From Durusdinium trenchii (lineage: Eukaryota > Sar > Dinophyceae > Suessiales > Symbiodiniaceae): a stretch of DNA of 64,000 nucleotides. Shown here piece by piece: positions 43,199 to 55,959 of the stretch; the stretch's first letter is position 1; every line of letters begins with the position of its first letter. The stretch lies in assembly GCA_963970005.1 (NCBI GenBank), contig CAXAMN010022851.1, forward strand, positions 334,917 to 398,916, given 5' to 3'. The position numbers were made by a program, and so were the translations under genes. Under the pieces are notes generated by a model that saw only the letters and a list, made by a program, of their open reading frames with translations, had not been told where the DNA came from and searched no databases.

Positions 43199-43462
43199 AT
43201 GGTGCCGAAAGATGTCGAATTGAATGACTGCAATACCTTGCAAGGTCTTGGCTACTGCAACAATGTTGCCGAGCTTCCTTTAGTCAGTCGAGGTCACTAC
43301 AGGGGGAAGCGTGGCCAGAAGAAGCTTTGGCGCTGTGGGAAGGAGAAGTGTGGCAGCTCCAGGTATTGTTTGCATCATGAAGCCGCCATCCGCGAGCGAA
43401 TACGGAAGGAGCGACCGACCAGTGGGGCGTTGATTTGGATGATTTGCAGACCTTCTTTTTAA
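43199..43462 (+). CDS. Small ORF or exon with Cys/His cluster
   Basis: 87 codons from an ATG. The informative part is YRGKRGQKKLWRCGKEKCGS followed by SRYCLHHEAAIRERIRKERP, that is C-x4-C-x5-C-x2-HH and a basic helix. It looks like a short zinc-binding module. An acceptor CACTACAG|G at about 43303 suggests the true exon may start there. An open frame just upstream (LSMELEQVHFAMQRRLFFSL, about 43110-43190) may be the preceding exon. Confidence 0.4.
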   Translation: MVPKDVELNDCNTLQGLGYCNNVAELPLVSRGHYRGKRGQKKLWRCGKEKCGSSRYCLHHEAAIRERIRKERPTSGALIWMICRPSF

Positions 43463-43595
43463 ACACCTTGTATGAATTGATATTAATTGTCTTTTCAATG
43501 TTTTTCTTTTTCAATTTTTTCAGGGATGAGTTCAGTTTTTTGTGCACTACAGGCTGCAAGTATTTGTCAGTGATCACGACAATCGCGGGCAGAAT

Positions 43596-43922
43596 ATGTG
43601 TATGTATGTATGTATCTATGTATGTATGGATGTACGTATGTAATGTAATGTAATGTAATGTAATGTAATGTAATGTATGTATGTAATGTATGTAATGTAA
43701 TGTATGTAATGTAATGTAATGTAATGTAATGTAATGTAGTGTAATGTAATGTAATGTAATGTAATGTAATGTAATGTAATGTATATAATGTATGTAATGT
43801 AATGTAATGTAATGTAATGTAATGTAATGTAATGTAATGTAATGTAATGCAATGTAATGTAATGTAATGTAATGTAATGGTATGTATGTATGTATGTATG
43901 CATGTATGTATGTATGTATGTT
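43596..43922. repeat. (TAATG)n / (TATG)n satellite
   Basis: About 330 bp of TAATG pentamers are interrupted and flanked by TATG tetramers. On the minus strand it gives an artificial 125-codon frame of Tyr-Ile-Thr-Leu-His repeats, which is not a gene. TA-rich sequence follows to 43980. Confidence 0.97.
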
Positions 43923-44440
43923 TTTAGGTATATATATATATATATTTTTTTCTCACTATATATACATATATATATATATCTTTCCGACTGCACATATTCC
44001 GGCTAAGTCCCCTCTTTGTGTGAACTGATTGGAATTTATGAGCGGGAGACGCAGATGCAGGCGAATTGGTAGGACTTGGCTAGGTGGCGGCTGTGTTTAC
44101 TACTGAGCCCGTGCAAACGACAAAACTTCACTGTGAGGTTCAGAAAGATGACATGATTTTGCAGCTTCAAACAGGCAAGTTAGGGTTTGACGAGATATGA
44201 CATGGGTGACAATATCATATGATTGTTTTGCTTGGGGAGCAGAATTCGATCCCCTGTTTAGAACTTCCTTGGAAAGATTCCAGTGCACCTGCAAACCAGA
44301 AAGCCGTAGGCAGATGGAGCAATCCCGTACCCAAAAAGACACAGTGGCCTCTATGTCAGTATGACTCTTTGGGTGTAGGTCATGCCTGGATAGACCCCTT
44401 TTGGGGGTCGTTTGAGACTTTTGCTGCGACCTCCCACCAG

Positions 44441-44491
44441 GACAGCGAGCGCAGGCGGGAGCGGCGGAAGCAGCTGAAGGACGCAAAGTGA
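44441..44491 (+). CDS. Candidate terminal exon (basic tail)
   Basis: CTCCCACCAG|G is followed by 16 codons, DSERRRERRKQLKDAK, and TGA. Such a short charged C-terminus after a good acceptor is typical of a last exon. The upstream exon was not identified. Confidence 0.4.
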   Translation, partial: DSERRRERRKQLKDAK

Positions 44492-46207
44492 GATGGCCAC
44501 TGATTCCACTGAGGCCAGATGAACTGGATTTGCTTGGTCTTAGGTGTGCCTAGGTGACTAGCTGGTGGTTAGGACCAACAGGAGCCGGAATTAGTCATCA
44601 GGAGAACGGAAAACCAGTAAGCATCAATAAGCTACACAAGTTTCGAAACCACTAGCTAGTGTTGTGGCACCTTGGCTTGTAAACTAGGTGGGTTCTCATC
44701 CAGATCCCTTTGATTCAGTTTGGATCAGCCAACACTTATGTTTCACAGATGGACGAGCATGGCTTCATTCCGAAACACTGCGGCCTCGGTGTTTTCGCCG
44801 TCTCCTGGTTCTGACATTGGTGCGATTGTTTGTGTGGAAACACCTCCAGTTCCTGGAGCAACCTTGGTATGCAACAAACATACCATTTGTAGGCCAACAA
44901 ACTTGTTTGTTGAAACCGGAGAATGTAACTTCTCCCATGGAATTGGTGGTCCAAGACTACCTCTCCGGGGAAACCCCATCATAACATCTCATGTTTCGTA
45001 AATATGTTTTTGTCCAGCATGGCACTTTTCCTTGTGCTTTGAACTATCGCACTTATTTTTTGGACTTGGGTGGTCCAGGATTATGGTAGACATGTGCCTG
45101 TTAGTGCATCTTTGATATGAAGGACGGTCTAAGAATTCGAAGGGGAACGTCTCAAGCATTCCCACTACATTACTGCCATCACAGACACCTTAGGCAAAGA
45201 TCCTCGGAATGTCTCGGAATATCAAGGTTCTACTTGGTTGAATATTGGACGCCAACTCAAAGTGCAGGTAGAGACCCCCAACATGCGTAATTAGAACACC
45301 GCATGGGTGCTGCCGCTGGGGTGTCTCGAGAAAACTGTGCCAGTGCCAATAGAGTTTTACAGTTCCGCCCGGATGTATATGACTCTCCTGAGCCTTTGGC
45401 ATGGGACCACCTGGTCTTTTTGTAGACTACGTACCCGAAAGTTTGGAGGACTTGGAGCATAAAGTTGTGGCATTCGTTCCAGTGCGATCACCCACCAGGG
45501 TTGGCAAGTTATAGGCTTGGAGGCTTCGGACGGACTCCCCTACCTTTTTAAAACTGCTTTCAGACATAGAATGGGTGTCACATGTTCTGAATTCCCTCTT
45601 TCGATCGTCTCCCCTGAGGATTTGGGTGGAGCTGGCAGGAGGTCAATGGGATCAGCAGAGCATGGGACTGCGGGTTGAACGGGGGCGGCAGGTGGGTTTG
45701 CATGTGTTTTGTTTCCTCTTGGATTGGCCGAGGTTGCTTCCCTCCTCGATGAAGTTTTTGGGTTGAGGGACGGTGAGGGACGGTTGGCAGTATACGACTT
45801 CCAGGTGAGCAAAGTATTGAAATTGATTGAACTTGTATTGAAGCGATGCCGGTACATGGATGCATTGTGCAATATTATGCAATAATGCAATATTATATGC
45901 TTAAGATCTGACTGGCTCCAAGTAGTATGGAATGGACAACTTTGCCCCACAAAGATCAGTTGCTGAAATTTTCAGGGCCAAGGCATCCTGCATGCGAAGG
46001 TGGCCTTCTCGAAAGATGGAAAGTGAACTCGAAAACCCATGTTGGGTGAGCAGGTGCGCTACTTGCAGTCACATGTTGTTACATCTTTCCCATTGGCACA
46101 GTTGCCTATCTAAAATATATCAACAACATTCAAAAACGAGGTTCTGGCCGCTCAAAACATCATAAACATCTCCAGGTGTTGAGAAAGCCCTACTCCACAA
46201 AACCCAG
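44492..46207. other. No supported gene
   Basis: Open frames at 44720-45001 and 45540-45950 lack motifs and splice support. No repeats of note, except AT-rich TAATGCAATATTA repeats near 45868-45898. Confidence 0.4.
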
Positions 46208-46310
46208 GTGGGGTCTGTGGCTTCACGCTGCTGCACTTTGCCGCCTTCGCGGGGAAGAGCAAGGCCTGTCAGACGCTGATCGACTTGGGGGTCCCTTGGA
46301 GTTGTGTCAG
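46208..46310 (+). CDS. Ankyrin-repeat exon
   Basis: The acceptor is AAAACCCAG|G. The frame reads GVCGFTLLHFAAFAGKSKAC and then QTLIDLGVPWSCVR. This is the ankyrin consensus G-x-T-x-LH-x-AA-x-x-G-x5-x-x-LI-x-x-G. The donor is uncertain (GGGG|GTCC, or TCAG|GC at 46311). Ankyrin repeats bind proteins; a single unit is seen, and the other repeats should be on neighbouring exons. Confidence 0.5.
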
Positions 46311-48942
46311 GCTCCGGGTTTTCCGCATGCGGCTCGGGTGGTTCGGGCTCCTGCGTGTGGTTTTTGGAAGCTGGCCATGTTTTGGTACTGCGTTTGGGAA
46401 AAAAGCTCCTATTCTGTGGAACCTTTCACGGTTTACAAAGTATGCGCTCAGGTCCCTGAGTAAATAGAAACTACATGCAACTACTTTTCTCCCAAGGGAA
46501 AGGATTCTGTCTTAGCTTTTTTATTCATCAGTACACTGTTGCCGTGTTGAAAGTCTTGGAGTCTTAGAGAAACTCTAATTCTGAACAGGCTGGTGCCGGT
46601 GCGTCGATGCTTTGGACGATGCAATCCGATCTTTTGGATGATGCAATTCGCAACTCTGCTTGGTATATCTTGGTATAAGTATAGATATGATAAAGCCAAA
46701 GCATCACTACGATCACACCAGCATGAGGATCAAGATGGATCAAGGCATGCTGTACCTCATCTAATCTCACTTGGCGAAAGTGATCATCCGCACTATCCCT
46801 TTCCGCAATGGGTTGGGGTTGCTTGTGCCCCAGACAAGGGTTGAAATAGATGAGCAATTTAGGGATCTGGGGTTTGGTCCAAAGCACTGTACCAGTTAGT
46901 CAAGGGTTGTCACTACCTTTGCTCGAGGCCAAAGGCCCCGACAGAACATCGATCAACCGCCTCCATCTATTCTCTTATAGATTGCGACTGCTGCTGAGCA
47001 GGGCGGACCCTCCAGTCTCAAGGCGCATCAACAACCTCTTGGCAAACCCAGCTGCATCTTTTAGGTCAACATTAACGCCAAGACCCAGCCGCTTTGTGTG
47101 ACTCCCTCTCAGCTCCTTGGTCAGCCGCTCCGGTGATGTCGTGTGACCTGATGTGGGCTCCGGTGACGTCGTTGGGCGGTGCTCTGGGTCAACAATGGAC
47201 ACATGGACTTGTCTTCACAAATTAGGTGGTGCAACCCATATGAGCTGTGGGAATTGCAGGGTGTGCGGGTGATTCAATCTGATCCAGGAGTATTGAATGA
47301 TATGAATATGATAGGCGCCTTTTGGTGACCTATGGGCCCAATACGATACATTTTCAAGAGTTAGATTCCAAGGCTGCTCCAAGCTTGGCCCATCCAAGTA
47401 TGCGGAGGAGGACATGTCCTGGTAGCCTGATGTAGCCTGGTTCTGTTCAATTCTCAGTCGAGTGTCAAGGATCACGTTTGACCCCCGCCTGAGCTGATAG
47501 GGTGGGGTCTTGCTGATCCAATGAGATGCCAAGGGTTACCAGCACAGGCGACCTAACCGGTTCAGTGATGTATTGCTCTTTGGGAGGGCACTATTTAAGG
47601 AGAAAGGGTGGAGGGAGGGTGGAAGCCACCAAGGCAATTCTGCCGCCCCACGCCCTTGGACCTCACGATCTTCGTGGCCAACAAGCGTGCGAGGCGCGGG
47701 CCAGCAGCCTCCGAAGTGGAATCCGCCTCCGAAGTGGGTCGACTGGGCTCAGTGTAGTTTGTCTCTCGCGCGAGCACGCAGCGTTTCAGATCAGGGACCG
47801 GTTGGGAAACCCTTGAGTTCTGCAAACCTCCGGAGGAGCTCCCCTTGCATTGAAAGTATGGATGTCCAGATCAAGATAGATGAAGTGATCCATCGTAGCT
47901 GAGCTGTTTGAGAGGTTGACCAGGTGTTGTGTCGGCACGACAGCCAACGGCAGGGAACAGGTCCAACGTGTCCTACAAGCAGCAGATGCCAGCTACGGTG
48001 GTGTGAAGATGGAGCTGCAGCTGCAATTTGAGTATATTGAATTTGAATGTTCCGATTTAAGGTGTACCTGAAAAAGAGGTGAACAATCCAACATGAGCAA
48101 GGTGTAGCAAAGATAGCGAGATAGTAGGCAACATCTAGCTAGCTGCAGTTCTCAGAAACATTATGTGTGGTAGAGGAGGCTGATTTCAAGCACCTTTTGG
48201 TCGATTGCGAAGTTACGTCAGGTCAGAAAGGTGTCATGTCCCGAGTTCTGGGCAGTGCGCATGGCTTGCGCGACCTTTCAAAAAAACGATTTCTTGTTTG
48301 AAAGCACATCAGCTCAACGGGTTCTCGTGTCCCATTTCCTTTCACCGTGTTGTTGATGGAGGCCAATATATATAGTCAAAATGAATCACAATTTATCTCC
48401 ATCAGATTCGAACCCCAACAGATTAACATATTGATGATGTCACCAAAAAAGCCACAGCCTATCCTAATTTCAAGACTTGCACCCCAGCGAACTACGGAGG
48501 GTGGTTACACCACCAATCACATATATATATATATATACCCTATAGCAACCATGCAGCTATCGCGTCGCAATGTCCTTATTTGCAGGCTATGTCCTGCCTC
48601 CTGTGTGTTTTTTAAAGCCACTTCTTGAGTGCCCAGTGATGGCCTCCGTCTCGCCTTTTTGCAGTGCTTTTTTTCAACATTCCTCAAAACCTGTGATCAT
48701 AATTCTTTTGCTGTGTTCCCTGCTCAGCATTTTAGCATTTCTAAGCACCAAATATATACATCCAAATTACCACTTGCATTCACCCCTTTTCTGCACCCCT
48801 GAGTCACAAGAAATCCATACGACTTGTTGCGACTTTGCTGAGATCTGCCGTGGCACGGAGTCTTTCTTTCCGGACACTTTTGAGTCCATGTTGCTTCGGT
48901 TGGTTTGTGGGAGTGTTATGTGTCCAAGAAAGTTCTTATTCC
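46311..48942. other. Mostly non-coding
   Basis: A possible exon (RINNLLANPAASF, 47022-47061) lies between CTCAAG|G and TTTTAG|GT. A stretch at 47640-47760 is open in several frames and contains the repeat CCTCCGAAGTGG twice. Neither is firm. Confidence 0.35.
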
Positions 48943-49336
48943 AGGAGAGCCTGGACAAGCTATGGCTCGGCTTGATCAAGCATCAACTTTTGCTCCCTGG
49001 TGCAGCCGGTTCGTTGGGATGTTCCCAGCCCTTCGACGGGTCGACAAGCTGATCACCCGTTTTCCGAAAATTGCTGATCGTGGTGTGGCAGCCTCATTTG
49101 CCGTAGGTGTAGATGATAAGGACAGCCATTCGTGGATTTTTGCGGTTTGTGTTTGGATATGTTTTTCCTTGGCTTCACAAACTGACATGTTGGGTGGTGT
49201 GAGGCTGATCAGGCAGTTCGCCTCTTTTGCGGACTTGCTTTGGTGGGGCCATGTGAATGAGGGGTCACTCACCGACCTTCCTTGCACTCACCTTATTTTA
49301 AATGGGTCAACCGCTGTAGAACTCGAAGAGTCATGA
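48943..49336 (+). CDS. Candidate exon, unknown protein
   Basis: The acceptor is CTTATTCCAG|G. The frame reads EPGQAMARLDQASTFAPWCS, later FPALRRVDKLITRFPKIADR and GVAASFAVGVDDKDSHSW. Composition is natural to about 49140; the rest up to the stop (49334-49336) may be intron. No family was recognised. Confidence 0.35.
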
Positions 49337-52300
49337 AACAAGCAGTAAGACACTCCGATGAAACACCCACTGGTTGGACCTTTCTCCCAATTCAGACGAG
49401 GTCCAACTCCAGTCGTTTCTTCAGTCTTCCTCCCCATTTCCACCTCGCAATCCAACCTGATCCAACTCCAGTCACACATGAACCCACCCGGTGAAACGGC
49501 CCACTGGTTTTTTGGAGTTCGACCGATCGGCTGGTACGGGGTTCGACCACTCGGCCTCGTCCTATGTGTCCAAGTGGAGGCTCATCAAGGACGAGGTGGT
49601 AAAATACAACAGCAAGATTCCTTCAGGTGCCAGATCTGCTGGGGGTGGATCGTGGTGGATTTGAATGGATTTAACATGGATGAAGAGTCAAACCCGATCA
49701 CTTGAAACACTGCTTGACGCATATGTATGCATATGTTGCTTCTTTTCTCATTTTTTCTGTCGTGGTTTTTCTGCCTAGATATACCCTGAACCTCAGCATA
49801 TTTTTTCAGGGGTAGTACCACCTAGGGCCACCGACGTGTTTGGATGACAACCACTTCGCTCCTTCTCTGGTCATCGTCGCGACTTCCCCACCCGACCGCG
49901 CGACCGCCCTCGTGGCGCGTGCGGCGCAGCTTTGCGGCGGGTGCTCCGGACCGAGCCACGGTGGCGGGAGATTGTGAACTTCCCAGGCGTGCGGGCGTGC
50001 GGGCGTGCGGTGCTTCCTGGGACGGTGTCTTGGGGACTGCCGGAGTGCCAAGTAGGGTTGATATATACAGAACTATACAAAGAGATCCCGAAGCAGAAAG
50101 TGAAGTCACCATGTTCATGAATTTTATATAGTCTAAGTCTATGCTCGTGCTTTAGCTTTTTCGAGAAGACCTGACAGAGAGACCTGAGAGAGAGAGAGAG
50201 AGAGAAAGAGGGAGAGGGAGAGAGAGAGAGAGTACCCCCAGTAGATCTCAATAGCAATAAAAAAATCACTGAATTTGTGACACCCCCAGTCACCTAAGGT
50301 ATAATTGTGTTGTTTGTATGTAGTGTATATTAGTTATTTTTCGTTATTGTAAGTATTAATTAATATGTATGTATGTATGTGTGTGTATGATTGTTGGACC
50401 TTGGTGCACCCAAAAAAAGTCGGCAGCTACATACAACAACCTTGAGACTGCCCTGGCTCGTTGGGCTACTTGCTCCCCAGAGCTTTTAGGGTTCAACCTC
50501 TTCTTGTATCCTCCATTGTCAACCAAGAGCCTGCATGTTTACTTTGACAACGATGCAGGCGAGGATGCAGCTACAATGGCCTCTCGACTTTGCACTTCGG
50601 AGGGGATAGGATGTGATGGATGTAGAGACTGAAGCTTTGATGTAAAAGGAGTTATATATATATATATGTACAAAAACATCTCAGGAGTCAGGAGGAATTG
50701 ACTTTTCGGACTTCCCTTTTTGAAAAAACGCTGCTCGGCTTTAGTAGGAGCTGTGCCAGACGACACCGTTAAATTTGATGACATATACATACAGTGGTTT
50801 CAGAGTAGATGGCGAAGACCCCAAGATGTCTTTTAGATGGGGTCCATATAAACCATTATAAACCACCTCTTGGGGTTTGCGCCATCTACTCTGAAACCCC
50901 TGTATATATAATCGACAGTGAGAAACCAACTCTGAATTCGATGAAGGCAATGCCATTGCGCTTGCTACTTGGTGATGTTCTGAACGGCTTTGCTTGGTCA
51001 AGTGATGTTTCCGGTGAAATGGGATGGGCGTATGTTGATCAAACATGAGGCATAAACCCCGACTCTTAAAACATGACGCCCCACTACAAATCAGTCGCTT
51101 TGGGGCTTCGTGTGACCCTGTGGCCATCATTTGCCGTCCTGGCCTGTTGCCTGTGCTCAGGAAAGAAAGCGTTTAAGTTGCTCGGCTTGCAACTTACTGT
51201 TCATGGACAAAATGCTGCACAACTGTAGGTGGCTGCTTCTGGATAGAAGATCCGTGAGTACTATTACTATCATGAATGTATCATATGGTCCTAAGTGTCC
51301 TCAGCTATTGCATGGTGAGGGTGTTGTGCATCAACCGTGACACGTGCATTTGCTTGATGCGTGTTCAACGTCCGCTTGGATAGTTCAGTGAAACCACCTT
51401 TTACATCACAGTGTGCTTGTCGTGACACACCTGTTTCCCGGTGGGTTCCCCAAAGGTCGGATACTTACACACCTATAGGGCCCAGCAACAAAATGCACGA
51501 CGGATGCATTTGCCAGCAGGCAAGGATCCAACTAAACATGTGAGGAGGAAAAGCATGGTGTGTCAGGGCTCTATAGTCTATACTTTATTCGTTCTACTGG
51601 GGTTGTGTATTTGAGGGCATTCTTTGAGGGGGTCTATCACGTGAATCACGAGGAAATGAGTTCTTCATTTGGTTCCGCTGAGGAAAAGCCTTCACTGTTT
51701 GGAGGCGGTGGACTGAAGTGGTCGTACGCGTGGCAAGCTGTGTTGCATGCGATTTAGGCTTTAGGCACCTATGCAAAGTCAGAAACAGGGCCAGACTTTT
51801 CGGGAACACAGCGATCAAGATCATTAAGAAAGAGAGAAGAACAATATACAGTACATAGAAAATATCAAACGTAAAGACAGGAGACTTGTCATGACTTCTC
51901 TTTGGCCGACTGTTTTCTCGAGAAGTTCGCGTCAGTGCCTGCCCCGAGGTGTGGGCCACATGATGGCCACATGTCACATTGGCCACGGCCCCTTAGTGTA
52001 GTGCTACCCTGGAGGATCCGAAGCTAAGTTGCGAGGAGGCTGGGAGGATGACCTTATGAAACAAACACCCTGTCAAGACTACTTGAACAGATGTCTCCCT
52101 CTCGTCCCCTGGGACGCATTGGTGGGTTGCTCCCGCCCCAACTCTTGCTTGTGATCATCTCGGGTTTGCTTTCTGCCACACCGGGGTGGTCTGTAGAGGT
52201 AGAGGTGAGCAGCCGGCAGCCTTAGGTCAGCCTTAGGTCTCACTCAGAATCTCGGAATCCACGTGGTAGTTCTTTGTTTGCCGACCTTCAACAGATACAT

Positions 52301-52422
52301 ACTGACATACTGTCACTGTTGTCTTCCAAAACCTTTTCGGACCCTTAACCCCCCCCCCCCCCCTTTCACCCTCCTTTCACCTAATGGGTGAATTCTTTGC
52401 CCCATTGACCTGCATTTCTCAG
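49337..52422. other. Mostly non-coding, one GC-rich island
   Basis: The island at 49850-50045 is GC-rich and open in several frames on both strands, so a coding frame cannot be chosen. A (GA)n tract follows at 50185-50232. The remainder has no recognisable content. Confidence 0.35.
50185..50232. repeat. (GA)n microsatellite
   Basis: An interrupted AG dinucleotide run. A similar one is at 56375-56400. Confidence 0.93.
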
Positions 52423-52499
52423 CATGGCACCGGACGCGCGGGACGCGTCGATGGTCCCCTTCGCCCTGCGTCCGGAGGCGCAAGTTGCTGTGGGTCCTG
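52423..52499 (+). CDS. Candidate exon in a GC-rich island
   Basis: The acceptor is GCATTTCTCAG and the donor GGTCCTG|GTGGGTGA, both good. The frame reads MAPDARDASMVPFALRPEAQ and then VAVGP. The island continues to about 52590 in other open frames, one ending at CGATTTCG|GTGAGG, so exon structure is uncertain. The long minus-strand frames here are probably shadows. Confidence 0.35.
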
Positions 52500-54313
52500 G
52501 TGGGTGACGCCTCGATGGTTTGGAAACACCGGCTGGCCGTCCGGAAGCCCAAGAGGAGCCCGGACCAGGCGGACCGATTTCGGTGAGGACCTGGAAGAGA
52601 GGAGGATCAATCGGCGAAGCGGAGACCATGGTCTTTTTTCACCTGTCGGCGTCGGAGATGTGGGGTTTTTTCCTTTGCTTGGGAGTGTGTGATATTTGGG
52701 ATATTTGTGATGAGCCAATGGGGCGCACCGCGCATGGGCATGGGGCTGTCTGAGGTGGTTGCGTGGAACTTCTTCCTTTTCCTGATCAGCTGGTGGCTCT
52801 TTGGTTTTCAGACCTTCGAGCTACTTCAGGCGGGAAAAAGCCCTTCAGCCCGTCAGTGGAAACCGGAACCCAAAAGTGATCGGGCGTGACATGTTGTGAC
52901 GGGGTGATTAAAAATAGGATACAATAGGGATGAGGAAGGAGATGGAAGGGAGCCTGTGACCAAGAGAGATGTCTATAAGGCACGAACCCCAACAAGTTCT
53001 GTGCAACTGGGTCATGCTGGGTCTTATTTGGTGGCCTGGTAATGGCAACAGCTTGCGGAGCAGATGCAAGTTGACTAGGCCATCCTGGTCTCGATGGTCC
53101 TCATGGCTTCGAGCAGTTTGCCACGGCAGATGGAGGCTGCAGAGCTTTGGCAGCGGCTTCCCTCCCAGGCGCCTGCGCTTCTGCGCTTCTCCTGACAATA
53201 CATGACTTATGCTGAAGCTTGTGGAAGTACTACGGATGTTCTGGCCAACACGTGTGCCATTTTGGGTCAAGCCTTTGACCCAGCCTCTGTTTTTTCTCTA
53301 CAAATGCTTTCGTTGGACATATGTTCAGGCCACCCGGACCTGCCATATACAGTATCTCCTTCTACGATCGATAGATAGCGGTGCTATCGGTTCGTTAGAT
53401 AGGGGGAGTTTGCTTTTTTCTGTGCATGATTTGTTTGAACCGCTTGTTTCTCAGAAGAATGTCTTGTTTGCCAACCTGGTCTGTTCATTTGTGCAGACAT
53501 GAATCTACCCAACTTCAGGCAGATCTTCAAAGCAGACTACCCAGCGAGCAGCTGATGGAACAGCAGCTAGCCAAGGCCGGAACTTTCAAGGAGCCTTCTG
53601 TGTGGGTGGGATCTTGGCAGTTCTGCAAGTTGTCCCACGGGTGAAGGGCTTGCCCTGCGGGATGTTGTGAAAACGATGTCAAGTGGCGACCAGGAGTTGG
53701 ACGGTCATTGTTGTTTGGGAGCTTTCTTGGAAACTAGTAGGGTAGATTTGACAGCTGGTCTTGGGCCCCCAGCAGAGTGCAGAGAGACCTTTGAATGAAT
53801 TGAGAGGGTCACCCTCTATCCCACTCTGGGCGGCTGGGCTTCAACCTAGATAGGACCTAGAACCTGCAGCTGTTGTTGTTGCTTTTCCTCTGTGTGTTTC
53901 AGTTGGGGGGAGGGAAAGGTTGGCACGGATATGTTTGTATGGCTCGTGGGGTCGACCAGTGGTTCACTGGTCCTCAGGTCTACGTAACCTTGCTGCTTGT
54001 GCCCTCCTCCTTTCGCAAGGCTTGGCAGAAGCTCCACACAGCCAGCATCATGGTGCTTCGGCTGAATGCTTGCTGCTTCGAGGAGTTGCAGGGTGTCGAT
54101 CAGACCTTTTCTGGCGCATCCATCCTGCAGCTTTGGCCGTCGAAGATGACAAACCGCACCACCGGGGCGTGGACCCTCAAAACGTCGTCGTCCTTCTCCG
54201 GTGTACGGCGTTGGCATCGGAAACGGTGAGCCCCGTCCACATCGTCCTCTCCCACCGCGCTGGAGCTGCACATCGAACGGTGCGATCGTTTTCCAAGCTG
54301 CGGATCCCCTCAG
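52500..54313. other. Mostly non-coding
   Basis: At 53990-54300 both a plus-strand (53920-54345) and a long minus-strand frame (53846-54613) are open. Neither shows a domain. The minus frame covers a better plus-strand exon at 54314 and is therefore treated as a shadow. Confidence 0.35.
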
Positions 54314-54412
54314 GTGGAGGAGTTGCTCCTGGCAGCACCAGATGAGATCCAAAAGCTCCGAGCGATGGGTGTCCAGAGCTATGCCCAAGACGCTAAGGCA
54401 GCTGGAGACGGG
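54314..54412 (+). CDS. Candidate internal exon, 33 codons
   Basis: ATCCCCTCAG|GTG ... GACGGG|GTGCAG bounds a phase-0 exon of 99 nt reading VEELLLAAPDEIQKLRAMGV, then QSYAQDAKAAGDG. It is helical and plausible; no family was recognised. Confidence 0.4.
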
Positions 54413-55205
54413 GTGCAGACAGGGCTTGTGTGTGTGGTGACCTGGTGTGGTGGGGAGGAGAAATGGGTATGCGCGAGATGTGGATTTCGCTTGATTCTTG
54501 GGTGTGATGTTTTGTCTACGTACTCCATTCCTGCAAATATCTATGCCGCCAAGATTGAAGTGATTTGACATCGTCATCAGCCACGGGGAAAACATTGCCT
54601 GTGACATGTCCAAAACTATTCAACATGTACCCCCATCACAACTCCTGGCTCGAATCCCAAGTGTGGCCTGGGACGCAAATTGTCCTGCAGAGTTGTCAAA
54701 AACCTCCCAGATCCTCCCGGATTGATCCGCTGGGGAAGCACAGCCTCAACCAGCCTGAACCGGTTTTCTGAAGGAAACAAGCTGTTCATAATTGTTCGTT
54801 GGACTGTACGTTGACTAATGAGATCTTGAGAACGTAATCTTACCCATGGGGGATTCTTGTAGTAACAACTCAGGCTATAGATGCTATAGTGGACATGCTA
54901 CCCATGGGTCATTCATGTTTTGAGGTCAACATGACTTTGCAAACCTTTCCAGGTCACCTTCAGGTCACCTTATGCGCAAACCTTTTGATGTACGATAATT
55001 TTTAACTGTACAGTCAGAACCTCCCAACCCAAACAGACAAAACCAATGCCAAAACTGTTTCCAATTGACCCATTTGGAGGCCACTAACATGGCTCCGGAG
55101 AGCCCAACACGGCAACACTCACAAAAGGAGGTTCCCTTTTCATCCCTTTTCCAGATTTGGCTTATTTTATCGAGTGAGGCCGAAGCACGCCATCCATCCG
55201 CCCAG

Positions 55206-55271
55206 GCACGCTTCGATGTTTGGCAAGCCATCGAAGAGCCGGAAGAGGCTGTCGAAGAGCTCGAGGAGGAG
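55206..55271 (+). CDS. Candidate internal exon, acidic, 22 codons
   Basis: CATCCGCCCAG|G ... GAGGAGGAG|GTGGGG bounds a phase-0 exon of 66 nt: ARFDVWQAIEEPEEAVEELE, then EE. The sites are canonical. It resembles an acidic coiled-coil linker; no family was recognised. Confidence 0.4.
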
Positions 55272-55756
55272 GTGGGGTCTACAGATGGTGACGTTCGGAC
55301 GGTCCGGTCTGCAGACGGGGCACAGATGGGTGGGTTAGGTAGTCTGGATTTGGTGAACTGAACACTGGATGAATACTGGGGTCAAGTGTGTTCGTTCAGT
55401 TCAATTGCTTGTCAGTCCTCCCAACCTGATATTGCAATGATGAGCTCTTTCGCCCTTGACAATGGCGCTGGAATCCCGAGACCCCAAAGGCTCCAAGAGA
55501 GACCCGCCAGGCTTGCTCCTAGGTACCCTTGCCTTTGCACAATCACCCTTCCAGGAAAAAACTAGTTTCATTTAGCAGATGTTGCTGCAACACCAAAAGC
55601 ATTGAGAACATTTGGCCACCTTGCGTGAAGTTGACTTGAAAGGTATTGTTGGCAGCTGGAGGCCGTTAGGCTAGCTTGCCATGCGTGCTGTGTATATTAT
55701 AGATATTTGACGAGCGATATGTGATGTGTAAGCTAATTGTATAAGTGCTATTACCT

Positions 55757-55871
55757 GTAACAGTCGGTAAACAAATAGATAATATATATATATATATCAT
55801 ATCATATCACTATTTTTGAACAAGGCCTTTACTAACCATCATCATCCACTATTACTGGTAATGGGATAGAC
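55757..55871. mobile_element. Short dispersed repeat with inverted ends, copy 2 (MITE-like)
   Basis: GTAACAGT at 55757 and ACTATTAC at 55848 correspond to the ends of the copy at 12964. The interior CTATTTTTGAACAAGGCC and CTTTACTAACCATCAT are shared, and AATGGGATAGAC follows in both. The left half differs by a TA-repeat expansion. Confidence 0.65.
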
Positions 55872-55959
55872 CCAATATACGCAATATATATATAATACAT
55901 GTATATAGCTACAAGCTTTGTCATCACAAACCGGTTTGGCCACCGGCTTGAACCCTCTG

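Noticed and set aside
43616-43993. 125-codon minus-strand ORF of Tyr-Ile-Thr-Leu-His repeats
   Set aside because: It is the translation of the TAATG satellite; no start context, domain or non-repeat sequence supports a gene.
48570-49052. 160-codon ORF with a hydrophobic stretch (IIILLLCSLLSILAFL)
   Set aside because: It could be read as a membrane segment, but it lies in T-rich DNA upstream of a better acceptor and has no motif.
52381-52718. Minus-strand Pro/Gly/Arg-rich ORFs
   Set aside because: GC-rich island open on both strands; plus-strand splice sites (CTCAG, GTGGGTGA, GTGAGG) are better.
53846-54613. 255-codon minus-strand ORF
   Set aside because: No motif, His/Pro/Gly-rich composition typical of antisense reading, and it covers a plus-strand exon with good splice sites at 54314-54412.
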